Assembly: GCA_026122225.1 (NCBI GenBank)
Contig: JANEZZ010000794.1
Coordinates: 62,001-126,000, forward strand
Reading direction: 5' to 3'
Source of the DNA: Heloderma charlesbogerti
Lineage: Eukaryota; Chordata; Lepidosauria; Squamata; Helodermatidae
Length of the DNA: 64,000 nucleotides
Below, in pieces: positions 11,320 through 27,148 of the stretch. The notes under the pieces are model-generated. The model was not told the DNA's origin and did not search any database. It was given only the letters and a program-made list of their open reading frames with translations. Each line of letters starts with the position of its first letter. Within the stretch, counting starts at the first letter, position 1. A program made the translations under genes and the position numbers.

Positions 11320-13100
11320 CTTCCAGTTCTCACAGAGATGGGGAGAGGAATGGACCTCCCAAACCTATCCAGAGGGAGAAGGCAAGTCAGCCCAATACAC
11401 AGCAACACCTGGGAGGCAGGGTGGAGCCCCCAGGAGTGAATTCTGCCAGGTGCTCAGGTCTCCCTGATCCAAAAATCAAATGGCAGCACCTGGCATCGCC
11501 CCCTTGCTCAGGAACCCTCACAGACAGATGCCACAAGCCTGGCTGAAGCTCACTGCTGGGGGGAGGGCGTGTCCCCTCCAAAAGGGAGCGGTCCAAGGCA
11601 CTGCCCGGCTGGCTACACACGGGCTGCTGGATGTGACTCACGGCCCAGGCGAAGGGGGAGCACCACCACTCACCGGTCCTCGGTGCAGGGGAAACTAGCA
11701 AGCATGTCCTCCCCTAAGGGACAGAAGACAGGTCCTCTTAGTCCCTCATTTGGGGGCGGGGGGCTGGCTGAAACAAGGCTGGAAGTGTCCAAGCCCAGAG
11801 CAACACGGGCCCCAATTCCAGACTTTTACACGAAGGCAAGCAGAATCTACTTTCCTTCCTCTTCCTGGGATGGGGACCAATTGGCACCAACTTGGGAAGG
11901 AGTGCTGCCCTTTTACCCCTTATGCCAAAGAGAAAGCATCAAGCAGCTCACCAGGGAAGGGGCACCCCTTCTCCCTCCTGCAGCCCCTGGAACAACATCC
12001 CTGCCAAGCCCCGCAGACAGCAGAGGCTCCCCAAGCAGCCCTGGAGAGCTCCAAACCTGGAAGATGCTGTGCTCCCCCAACAGCACTTCTTTGCCGGGCC
12101 GGGGGGGGCACCGCCTCGGCTGCACCACCAGCCTCCTATTCAAGGAAGGGCAGCTGCAACCCTTTCCTGGCCAGTGCTCCAGCCGGGAAGAGCCCCAACG
12201 GGCTGCTCTGAGAAGGGAGAGGTGCTGCTCCTTTCTACTTGGGGCAGTGCCAGTGATGGGACGTTTTCTGGAAGAAGTTCTGCTGCCCAAAATGGAGATT
12301 CTTTGATCTATGATCTAATTTAGCATGTATATTTGACTGATGTTCCTTAGCTTTGTATAATGTTAATTTTGTGGTCTGTAGAAATATCTCAATAGTTTTT
12401 CCAATAGCCCAAAGTAGGTGGAACGGAAAAGTTTGATTGCAGGGTGGGAGGGGAGGTGGGGATTCAATAAACTACATACTGCAGTCTGAAGCAAACAAAT
12501 CCAAAAGTTTTACTCGGATATTATCTTTATTGGAATTCTTGTAAAAAATTTAAGACATAACAATGCAATAGTCTATATTTCCCATATATTTATGTTTTAA
12601 GAGGTGGGAGGATGACAGCACTAAAAACTGTTAACAAACTAATTTAACTACACAGGCTTCCCAGAGATAGCTTCCTGAAAATAGTAAATTACAACATTAT
12701 AAGATTTGACCAGCATTGTATCCATTCCAGGTTACATAATTTTATGGAATGTTACATTCCGAAAAGTAGAAAATTTCCCACCCCACATCACCAGGCAGCA
12801 GCTTCTCTCAGACAAGTCAAGTCACACAGGTGACAACTGTGTGCTCCCAAATCCCCAAGCACTCCCAGGAGCAAGGAGGCAGCTCCCACATCACTGGCCC
12901 AAGGAGCCCGGAGACACGCCTGCAGCCGCTCGGAGGGCTGGAAGCCACAGCGATACCTCCCTGATCCTGCTACTTATGCCTTGCCCTTCTGCCCACATAT
13001 AAGCCTTCCCAAAACAGAAGCTTCTCCCAAAGTCCAGCATTCAGACCTCAGCTGCAACTCCTCCTCTCCCACAAGCTGTCCTGAGAAAACAATGGGGTCT
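11320..13100. other. First ELMO2 intron, left part, no gene seen
   Basis: Mixed GC-rich and AT-rich sequence with open frames of 100-250 codons but no recognisable domain. An AT-rich section runs from 12300 to 12720. No assigned repeat. Confidence 0.4.
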
Positions 13101-13109
13101 AAGAACATT

Positions 13110-13520
13110 AGAGACCTGATGGACCTGACCAAAGCCCCTCTAGTCCAGCACTGTTTGCACAGTGGGGGCCTAAATGGGAATCCCATAAGCAGGATGTGAG
13201 CACAATAGCACCCTCCTGCTCCTCAATCACTTGAGCTTATCTCTTATTAAAAGTATTTTAAACCTACCCTTCACCCCAGGCTATCATTCTGCCTCCAACG
13301 CTGGAGTTAACATAAAGCTATCAGGACTACTAGCCATTTAAAGCCCTATCCTCCACAAATTTGTCTAAACCCCTTCCAAATCCATCTAGGCTGGTGGCCA
13401 ACACTACATCCTGTGGAAGCAAATTCTATACTTTGTGCACCATGTAAAGAAGGCCTCCCCCCCATCTCCCACCATTTCGCTTCATGGGATGACCCTATTG
13501 GGGTTCTAGTATTATGAGAT
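13110..13520 (+). repeat. Unclassified interspersed repeat family, copy 2
   Basis: It shares the blocks of the 8055 copy (AGTCCAGCACTG, CACAGTGGGGGCC, CTCCTGCTCCTCAA, AAACCCCTTCCAAATCCAT) and continues with CACCATTTCGCTTCATGGGATGACC, also found at 32940. Confidence 0.65.
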
Positions 13521-13611
13521 ACCTGCAGCAATCTAACAGGGTGCGGGGAGAGCTGGCGCTTGGGATCTGACCCATGAGCAGCAACAGGGAGGCAGGGAGC
13601 ATATTCTCACC

Positions 13612-13648
13612 CACAGGAACATAGGAAGCTGCCTTATAGTTGACTGCC
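13612..13648 (-). mobile_element. tRNA-Ala-type SINE fragment
   Basis: GGAACATAGGAAGCTGCCTTATA is the reverse of the 3' end of the tRNA-Ala SINE body. Only the end is retained. Confidence 0.5.
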
Positions 13649-13649
13649 C

Positions 13650-15575
13650 TATTGTCCTCATTTAACTCCTCCACGTGCTCCCTGGATCCTTTCCCCTCCT
13701 GGCTTCCAGCTGCCATCTCTCCTGCCATTATGCATCTTCTCCACATTATCAACCTCTTCCCTGCTGCCTTCTTCCCTTCAGCATTCAAGGATACCAGTTC
13801 CCCCTACACTTAAAAAAAAACACACCACCCACCCCGATGCATTCCCTCCTCTTCAGCTACTGTCTGCTTTGCCTTCTGACTGTTACCTCCAAGCTTCAGA
13901 GCACGCTGCTTACTCCCAGTGTCTCAACTTTCACCCATCCAATGCTGTTTCTGACCACCTCCAATCTGGCTTCCGCCCCCACCCCCCGCTGAAACCGCCC
14001 TCACAAAAACCACTGATGATCTCCTGACTGTCAACTCTCTGGGCCTCTACTCAGGCCTCATCTCCCTCAACCTGTCTGCCAACTTTGATAGTTGATCACT
14101 CTCTCCTACTGGCTTCTGCCCTGGGCCACCGTTGTTCTGTCTTCAGCTGGTCTACTTCCTACCTATTTAGGTCCTCTTCCAATGTCTCCATAAGGCAGGG
14201 GTGGGCACCTGGCGGCGCTCCATATGTTTTGGCCTGCAGCACCCATCATCCCTCACTGCTGGCTAGGCTGGCGGGGGCTGCCATCTGGAGGGCCGCAAGT
14301 TGCTCACCCTTACCGTAGGGGGAATGCTCCTCTGCTTTCCTTTTCTCCACTGGGGTCCCTTGGGTCTCAGCCCTCTATTGCTCTCTCTACATCAGGCATG
14401 TTGAACCTGATGCCTTGGCTCCCCAGGTGGCCACACCCCCTTCCCCACGTCGCCAGGTGGTTCCTACTCTCCACCTCCCTTGCCCCCACTTGTCTGGCAG
14501 TTTCCCGGTTTTCCCATTCTAAAAGATCGAGCTCCCTCTGACAAAGCCTTGTCACTGGCAGTGGGCACGTCAAGCTAAAACATGCTGGCATTTTGGCCCC
14601 TTGCCCTCCACTCCATCCACCGCTGGAATGTGCCCCCCACAAGCTTTTCTGGAATTGAATTCAGCCCTCAGGCTAGAAGAGATTTTGCACCCTTGCTCTA
14701 CATACCGTTCCCTAGTAGTCTCATCACTTCCCATCTATATGCTGACACCGACCTCTACCCTGGATCTTCCTGTCTCTCCAACCGCCTCCCTGACATTTCT
14801 GCTTCTCCTTAGTTTCAAGCTCAGTATGCTCAAGACTCAGCTTCTCACCATTCCGCCCAAGACCTCATCTCCTCATTCACTCACCCACCCACCCTGTTGA
14901 CCAGGCACAAGGCCTTGGGTTCCCCTTTGGGAACCCCTTCTTTCTCCTCTGTCTCTTAAGTTCAGCCCATCACCCAATCATGTTGATTCTCTCTTGAGAG
15001 CACTGCAGAGATACAGCCCTTCCTCTGTCCCTCCAGCAAAAATTCTTGCCCATGCTGCAGCCAACTCTTGCCCTGACTATTGCAATCTTCCCCTTTTCTT
15101 CCATAGTTTTACCTGCATTGACTCACAACCAAACAGCAACCTACTGCCAAATTATTCACCACCCTCATCCTGAGAAAGCCCTTCCCGTGCCCTTTGCTCA
15201 TCTAGCTCCTTTGTCCTCAGCCACCCAAAGATCTTCTACTCCCTGGAACAACTCTGTCCATCTTCCCTCATTGCCAATTATGTCTGGGACTTCCCCCAAA
15301 ACACCTCTGTGCAACCACCTCCTGTTATTCTATTAAGTCCATCCTCAAAATGCATTTTCCAAGAAGCCTTGGGATCATGCCCCTAATCCCTGTGCCTTAT
15401 TGTGGCTAGCCAATGCCTGTGTGCAACGGAAATAATCATATATTCTTCTCTGGCTTCCCCAGACCTCTATTTTCCCCTCACTTTGAGTATAAACCTTTTG
15501 GGGTAGGGAGTTGTCATACCCATTGCTTGTGAAATCCCACGTACTCAGATGGTACTATATAAAGAAGTAAATACA
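13650..15575 (+). mobile_element. L2-like LINE relic
   Basis: A decayed reverse-transcriptase-like reading can be followed in broken frames (for example near 14000-14090 and 15040-15110). The 3' end TGGTACTATATAAAGAAGTAAAT resembles L2 termini. It lies in the first ELMO2 intron and is interrupted by a hAT-type short element at 14196. The class call is moderate because of decay. Confidence 0.55.
14196..14318. mobile_element. Palindromic hAT-type MITE
   Basis: It starts CAGGGGTGGGCACC and ends TTGCTCACCCTTACC, imperfect inverted termini of hAT type, with the body GCACCCATCATCCCTC. Related half-elements occur at 3793-3895 and about 53735-53800. Confidence 0.65.
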
Positions 15576-15745
15576 GAGTCAAACCACTGGTCCATTCAGC
15601 TCAGTGCTGTCTACACTGACGGGCAGCAGCTCTTCAGGGTTCCAGTGCAGTCTCTCTCCAAGCCCTACCTGGAGATGCTGCTGGGGACTGAAACTGGGAC
15701 CTACTGCAAGTGTGCGAAGGTCCTTCCCTGCAAGGAACTGCAGCA
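15560..15745 (-). mobile_element. tRNA-Ala-derived SINE, reverse copy
   Basis: Reverse complement of the SINE at 4657: CCACTGGTCCATTCAGCTC, TACCTGGAGATGCTG and the degraded tRNA head at the right. It abuts the 3' end of the L2-like relic. Confidence 0.75.
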
Positions 15746-16039
15746 AACTCCAGCCCACCCCTAGAAAAGGTCAGAGGATGGTGGGCTTGCGGCTGTCCTC
15801 CCTGCCTTTCCAGCTCCATCATGGCACAGAAACAGCAAGGCAGGCCCCAGGCAGAAGCTGACAGTTCTAGCAGGGCTGTCTGAAGCACTGGCTGAGGAAG
15901 AGGGCTTGCCTCCTCATGAGGAACCAGCATCATTCAGAAAGGGAAGTACAGAAAGACGAGGAGATGTGAAGCCAAGGGAAGTGCTCAGGGCTATTTACGG
16001 GCGGCTCCTTGCATTCCCAGCCTTCGGTGCTGCCTGGGC

Positions 16040-20853
<4,814 letters not shown>

Positions 20854-20953
20854 AGGAGCAGAGTCTGTGAGAGCTGGAGCTTCATGTCTGCCTTGTTCAC
20901 AAGACAGGATCAGTTGTGTTTTCTATTTTTTGACTTGTCGTGTTCGCCTTTTT

Positions 20954-20959
20954 AATAAA
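20954..20959 (+). terminator. Polyadenylation signal of SNRPB
   Basis: AATAAA lies 100 bases after the SNRPB stop codon within TTTTTAATAAAAGTT. This gives a short 3' UTR, as is usual for this gene. Cleavage is expected within about 30 bases. Confidence 0.8.
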
Positions 20960-21591
20960 AGTTGGGAAGTTTCCTGCTCTGGTGTTACAGTGCATTCCGA
21001 GTTCAAGGAAAGTAACATGGGTTTGATCATTCTGGCTGCGTTGGTAGCCAGCCCATAAACTGTGGCTGCTGTGGTGGTGACGTGCTCTTCTCCTGAGCAG
21101 CAACCTAGGCCACACGCGCTCTGTCACAGGAGGGGGGGTGCTGATTTGGCCCTGCAGTTGCTTCAGCACAGCAGCAGCTACAGCACTCCCAGCTGGAGCT
21201 GAGGAAGGGGTGGAATGGCCCGGTACCTGCTGGAGTGATCCCCATGTACTTCTGCAACTCCCAAGGCTGGTTGCTCACAATATTTGCCAGCGGGCCCCAG
21301 ACAACTTGCCTCGGCGAGCAAAAAAGCTGCCTGGCCCCATAGTGAAAGGTTTGTGCCTCAACTGAGTTAAGGGAAGGAGGAGATGCTACAGCTTCCTGCT
21401 TGACAATGCTCATGGACAGGGTGTGTGGAAACCCTTCCCAGGAGCACTTGCCTGACTCTTGCTGAAATGAGCTCCTGGATACATTCCATGCCAGCAAGGC
21501 AACTCTGCGAATATCAGTCAGGAGCTGGTTTCTGGGTTTGAATCCACACCCAGAGGGAGACATGGCTGCCCCCTACCAATCTCCGTAACTT

Positions 21592-22450
21592 GTTGCTGTT
21601 GTTCAGTCGTGTCTGACTCTTCGTGACCCCACGGACCATAGCACGGCCTTCCTGTCCTCCACTCTCTCCTGGAGTGTGCTCAAGTCCATATTCATTGCAT
21701 CGGTGATGCTATCTTAGCCATCTCATCCTCTGCCATCCCCTTCTCCTTTTGCCTTCAGTCTTTCCCAGCATCAGGGTCTTTTCCAGAGAGTTTTCTCTTC
21801 GCATTAGGTGGCCAAAATATTGGAGCTTCAGCTTCAGTATGTGTCCCTCCAATGAGCACTCAGGGTTGATTTCCTTTAGGATGGACTGATTGGACCTCCT
21901 TGCAGATTGAGTGCAGCACTTTAACAGTATCATCTTTTAGGATTTTAAATAGCTCAGCTGGAATACTGTCATCTCTGCTAGCTTTGTTGTTAGTAATGCT
22001 TCCTAAGGCCCACTTGACTTCACTCTCGAGAATGTCCGGCTCAAGTTCAGTGACCACACTATCATGGCTATCAGGGACATTCAGATCTTTCCTGTATAGT
22101 TCTTCTGTATATTCTTTCCACCTCTTCTTAATCTCATCTGCTTCTGTTAGGTCCCTGCCTTCTTTGTCCTTTATCATGCCCATCTTTGCACAAAACGTTC
22201 CCTTGAGATCTCCGATTTTCTTGAAGAGATCTCTAGTCTTTCCCACTCTGTTGTTTTCCTTGATTTCTTTGCATTGTTCATTTAAGAAGGCCTTCTTGTC
22301 TCTCCTTGCTATTCTCTGGAACTCTGCATTCAGTTGGAGATATCTTCCCCTTTCTCCCTTGCTTCTCGCTTCCCTTCTTTCCTCAGCTACTTGTAAAGCC
22401 TCATCAGACAGCCACTTTGCTTTCTTGCATTTCTTTCTTTCTTGCAAGTT
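21592..22450 (-). mobile_element. BovB (RTE-clade) LINE fragment
   Basis: On the minus strand a 195-codon frame (22447-21860) reads as the endonuclease-to-RT linker of BovB (KAKWLSDEALQVAEERREA, IKKRWKEYTEELYRKD). The 3' end near 21600 shows the BovB signature TTGTTCAGTCGTGTCTGAC. The RT core is deleted between the ORF piece and the 3' part. Non-functional. Confidence 0.9.
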
Positions 22451-22454
22451 CTCC

Positions 22455-23080
22455 GTAACTTACTTGACAATTATTTATGTATAGACAGCACCATCACTGC
22501 TGCGTCAGTTGCTTTGCTTTTTCTTTCTGTAATAGTTGGAATGCAAGGGAGCACTTGATGCAGGGGTATATAGCTAGCCGGGAAACCTGCCCCTCAAGAT
22601 TAGACCTTTTTCCTTTGCCTTTCAGAGCAGTAGACCAGAGCTGAAGGATTTTTTACTTTATGCCTCGCTTAAGAGAAACATGGGGAAGAGGAAAGCAACA
22701 GTATCATTGCCGTTGCAAAAGACCAAGTTCTTTTATTATCCTTGTATAGTTACAGTCGCTTAGCCATCACACCTAGGGTGTACTTCGACTTTTTCTCTCT
22801 TCACACATCCCTCTTTCCCCCACCCCGTTGTTACAAACTCATCATACAAAAGCCTGGCTCTTGCCAGTACAGTAAATCATGCATGTTCCATTGCGTAGAA
22901 TGATTTCAGAGCTTGAGATTGTGGTACAGGATTTAGGCCAAGAGTCCCCAGGGCGGCATTGTGAAGCTATCCGCTTGCTGCCTCCTCCAAAAATTTATTT
23001 TTAATAAAAAATTGAAAAACGTTAGGGTGCCAGGAGCTTGTTCCTAAACCTGCCACTTCCTGGCCCCAATCTTCTCCAAT
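22455..23080. other. Intergenic sequence, nothing recognised
   Basis: AT-leaning sequence between the BovB and CR1 fragments with no gene or repeat signal I can name. Confidence 0.4.
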
Positions 23081-23084
23081 TACC

Positions 23085-23238
23085 AAGGGAGGCGGTGGGC
23101 GCTCCCACACTGGTGGCATTTGAGACGAGGCTGGACAGCCACCTGTCAGGGCTGCTCTGACCTCAATTCCTGCACTGAGCAGGGGGTTGGACTCAATGGC
23201 CTTGTAGGCCCCTTCCAACCCTACAGTTCTATGATTCT
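23085..23238 (+). mobile_element. CR1 3' fragment
   Basis: CR1 3' UTR from the GGGAGGCGGTGGGC block to the tail ATTCTTGC, including GAGCAGGGGGTTGGACTC. Confidence 0.85.
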
Positions 23239-23639
23239 TGCATCCACAGACCTCCTCCCCTTGCTCTCTCTGAACTCCCAGGCTCCAGACTCACTTTCTC
23301 TCCCCACCCCCTCCCCCGGCAGCCATTTAGTTACAGCCTCCATGGGAGCCATTTTGTGGGGTGCCCACAGCAGTTTCTCAGATTCCCAAATGTACCCACA
23401 GGACCAAAAATGTTGGGGACCCCCCATTTGGGGTGCAATCCTAGGCTTGTCTAGACTCAGAATGCCCCAGCCGTGCTGGGAGTTGTAGGACTCTTCTCTG
23501 TCTAGACATGCCTAGGATTGCACCCCTAATCTATTGTTCAGTAGGGAGAGCACATGTTTTCATGCAGTCTCAGACACCTCAGTTTCTGTTTGAGGCCACA
23601 GACAGCTTCTGCCAGACAGAGTAAGCAGCACTGCACCAG

Positions 23640-23900
23640 ATGAACCAATGGCTGGTTTTGTGTAAAACCCTGCTTGATGAGAGCGGAAGTCCAGCATCCT
23701 GCTAACCACGATGGATCATCTGATGCCTCTGGGAAGTTCACAAGCAGGGCACATGCCCAGATGTGCAACTGGTATTTACAGCCATACAGCTTTTGAACCT
23801 GAAGGTTCTCCTTGCCAATTGTATTGCTGGCGGATAGACCCAGTACTGGCTTCATGTTTTCGAAGCCCCTTGGGCAAGACCTCCTCGGGAGTCTCACTGC
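23640..23900 (+). repeat. Unclassified interspersed repeat family, partial copy
   Basis: Shares GATGCCTCTGGGAAG and AAGCAGGGCACATG-type blocks with the copies at 8055, 32640 and 59880. Strongly diverged. Confidence 0.45.
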
Positions 23901-24639
23901 TCCCACTGACAGGCGGAGCCAGTAAGCAAGGAGGCAGTGGCATCTGCTGCGTCTTCTCACCAGTGTTGTCTGGGCCAGAGCAAGAGGCAGGCTGCAATGG
24001 TGCAGAGAGGCTACTCCAGGGGGCTCCTGCTGGGGGGTGGGCCCTCAGCTGGTGCTCAACCATGGCTACCCTGGATGAGCCTGTGTGATCCCCTTTTTAA
24101 GCCAGTAGCCACAATCAGGGACTAATTATGCATTGCGTGAAGGACTTCCAGTGCCCATCGATTTCAAGCTGCATTCAAGTATTGGGGGGAAAATAACCCA
24201 AAGCCACTCCACTCTACGCAGGGTTGGTAAAGATCCTGGGAAGCAGCACTGGTAATCTTACTGTTCATTTACAATGTTTGTTGCAAGTGTGGCATATTTC
24301 TGTTCCATAATCCTAACCACCACATTGTAAGACAAGCAAATCCTTGTGCTGGAGAAGTGTGGAGAAGAAAGCGCAGCTGAGCTGCTACTTGCCAGGGGCA
24401 CGAGTAGGAAAGGGCCACTGCCCTCCTGTCTTGCTTGGGGGCTTCTGTCTGGCTACTTTGGGAACAGAATATTAGACCAGAGAGGTCTTTGATCTGATTC
24501 AGCACTTCTCTTCTGGTGTTACTACATTTGTAACAAAAGATGTTTTCAGTGAGGTTTTCGCTTTGAATCATCTCTTTCCAGAGTTGTCAAAGATGATTGG
24601 TTCTAGCTGGTGGATCAGGGCCTGGACTGGGCTTAGAGC

Positions 24640-24720
24640 ACTGGAGAAGCCACCTTGCTGAAGCTAAGTAGGGCTAGTAAGTGCCTGGATTGGAGGTGGG
24701 CTGGGATGCCTACCTACATC
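24640..24720 (+). repeat. 5S-rRNA-like repeat fragment
   Basis: GAAGCTAAGTAGGGCTAG followed by CCTGGATTGGAGGTGGGC matches the 5S rRNA internal region with substitutions. Probably a decayed 5S-derived SINE. Confidence 0.5.
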
Positions 24721-24944
24721 ACCTTGATTTCTAATGTAGAAGAAATGCAGGACACAAGCGTACCAGAACAGACAAAGTTAGTTCTTCCTTCAGATCATAC
24801 AAACCATTTCCTACACTTTGCGTTTGTTTTTTAAACCAAGAGTTTGCTGTCAAATCATCCACCTACATCATGGCCCTCGGAATTCTTGGCAAGAGGTATT
24901 CTGTGCTCCCCTCTCCAAAGCTTTATGGAAACCCCTCACAGACG

Positions 24945-25057
24945 AGGCTGGACAGCCATTTGTCAGGGATGCTGACTTGGATTCCTGCATTGAGCAGGGG
25001 GTTGGACTTGATGGCCTTGTAGACCCCTTCCAACCCTACTATTCTATGATTCTATTA
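24945..25057 (+). mobile_element. CR1 3' fragment
   Basis: About 110 bases of CR1 3' end (GACGAGGCTGGACAGCC) finishing in ATTCTATGATTCTATT. Confidence 0.85.
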
Positions 25058-25347
25058 ATTCTAGAAGACTGAGAAGATACATCAGTAATGCCGGATATCC
25101 CACAGAAAGCTTGTTCTGGGTGTCTTATGCAAGCCACCCAATCAACATACAACTGGAGAATTTCCAATCCCCCCATTAGCTGTGTTTAAAAAGGGATACA
25201 CTAGGACCTTTGTCAGGCACCAGGAAACGTTATTTGAGAGGTGGAGTAATTATGTTATTGAGTAGATCCTGCAGTTTCACATTTGAGTTCTTGAAGGTTC
25301 AGGCGAATGGCAGCTGGTTCCTTTCAATCTCGTCAACTAGTCCAAAC

Positions 25348-26455
25348 TAGGGATGTCAGAGAATTCCGTGATCTCGTTGAGGCCGAATGCCAGTGCATTC
25401 AGCCCCCCAAAAACCGTCGCGGAACGAAGCTCCCACCTCCCCCAACCCACGAAAGGCGCGCGGGATGAAGTCCCCACCGCCCCCACCCCACGAAAGGCGC
25501 ACGAAACAGAGCACTTACCTGCTCCCGTCCGCACTGCTGTGCGAATGGTGGCCGTCCTGCGGCCGCCATTCGCTTCCTCCTTCAGCCGTGATAGGCTACG
25601 TAAATACTTACATAGCCTATCACAGCTAACGCAAGGACGCCATTTGCGTCCCGGCAGAAGCCGTGATAGGCTACGTTAAGTATTTACGTAGCCTATCACA
25701 GCGGGGGGGGGGGGAACCCCAGCATACGCAAATGGCGGTAGCCGCCGCCATTTGCGTACGCTGGGGGCTTTCCCCCCCTCCTGTGATAGGCGACGTAAAT
25801 TAGGGATGTCAGAGAATTCCGCAACGGATCTCGGTGAGATCCCCCGAAATCCGTTGCGGAACGGCCTGCCACCCCCTGCAGATCCCCTCCGGGACAAGAC
25901 TTACCTGGGGCGGATGTTTCGGACGGCAGCGGCTCCGGCGGAGGCAGCGGCTGGTCTTCCAACTGGCTGCCACCGCCCCCACCATTTGCAGTCTGTATTT
26001 TTTTCCCCATAGACGTGATAGGCTACGTAAAGACTTACGTAGCCTATCACGTCTGGGTAAAAAACAACAACAACGCGTATGCGAATGGCGGCGGCTATGG
26101 CCACTGCCATTTGCATTCCTTATTTTTCGCCATCTTAGTCTACGTAAATTTTTACGTAGACTAAGACAAAGACAAGAAAGGGGAATGCAAATAGCGCCCA
26201 GTACGCTATTTGCATTCCCCTTGCGTATGCGTTTTGTTTTTACCCAGAGCCCTCCACGGCCGGAAATCCAGCTGCGGACTGTCCTGGCCGGCTGCTCCGC
26301 GGAGCTGCCACGGAGCACAGCCGGCTGTCAAGGATTCCGGCGGGGAGGACCGGATCGCCTCCCACCTGTCGAGGATTCCGGGGGGAGGGATGGAGCGCCT
26401 CCCCCCACCTGCGGAACCTGGCAGAGCCAGGTAAGCGGGGTTTCGTACACCCCTA
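25348..26455. mobile_element. Hairpin-rich non-autonomous hAT-like element
   Basis: Termini TAGGGATGTC at the left and ACACCCCTA at the right are imperfect inverted repeats. They are flanked by an 8-base target duplication with one mismatch (GTCCAAAC at 25340-25347, GTTCAAAC at 26456-26463), typical of hAT insertions. The left terminus is duplicated: the first 21 bases recur at 25801. The interior contains at least six hairpins, several with perfect 15-20 base arms, many built from GTGATAGGCTACGTAA. No transposase ORF is present. It ends about 110 bases from the DDX27 poly(A) signal. Confidence 0.75.
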
Positions 26456-26559
26456 GTTCAAACGCCTCATTCTTTTGTCACCTCCATCTGAACATTTAGC
26501 CAACATCAATTATTTTAACTGCTATGGAATGTAGCTTATGAAACCACCATCATCTGGGC

Positions 26560-27148
26560 TTTGTTCCAAGAGTTTATTGGGTCATCAAATCACTGGGCTG
26601 CTTGGGCCACCGCTGCACAAAATGCCACGTGCCGCCTTCCACCTGTGCCCATCTCCCTCCATTCTCGAGCAAGCTAAGCTAGAGTCCGGAAACTTCTGGG
26701 TTCAGGAGGAGCTAGGCACGCGACAAAGTTTGATTCTGCATTTAGTTTTACAAAATATCCAGAGTTCTATAGCAAATCAGGCTGGTGCCAGAAGCAGAAT
26801 AAGGAAAAGTTCTTTAGGGGCAATAATGCGGTTCCCTCCCTTGCCAAACCTGGCAGACAGGATCAGCCTTGTCCTTACAAATGACAAAGGTTAGAAAATT
26901 CAGAAACCTGATACAGCCGCAATACTCAGGAAGCCAAGGTGACAACTTGTGTAACGATATCCCTATGGGAGGCCTGGACCAAAGGGAGGGACAACCGACA
27001 CCCACTCCCGATTTCCTGCTTTCACATCAAACAGAGCAGCACCACCAGAGCCACCCGGCTTGTTCCTTCCGGGCCAAACCCGCTCCCGAAGGCGTGGATG
27101 CAACTGCTGCCCGTAGCAAGGACGGCATCCAGGCAGGAGCCCTTCCCC
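26560..27148 (-). other. DDX27 3' UTR with polyadenylation signal
   Basis: After the TGA at 27151-27149 the minus strand runs to an AATAAA (seen as TTTATT at 26573-26578). No other coding signal occurs here. The right end of the hairpin-rich hAT-like element lies only about 110 bases beyond the signal. Confidence 0.6.

Noticed and set aside
25353..26499. Several open frames with RDRLRK-type repeats as a novel repeat protein
   Set aside because: They are translations of the hairpin arms of the hAT-like element in different frames and strands.
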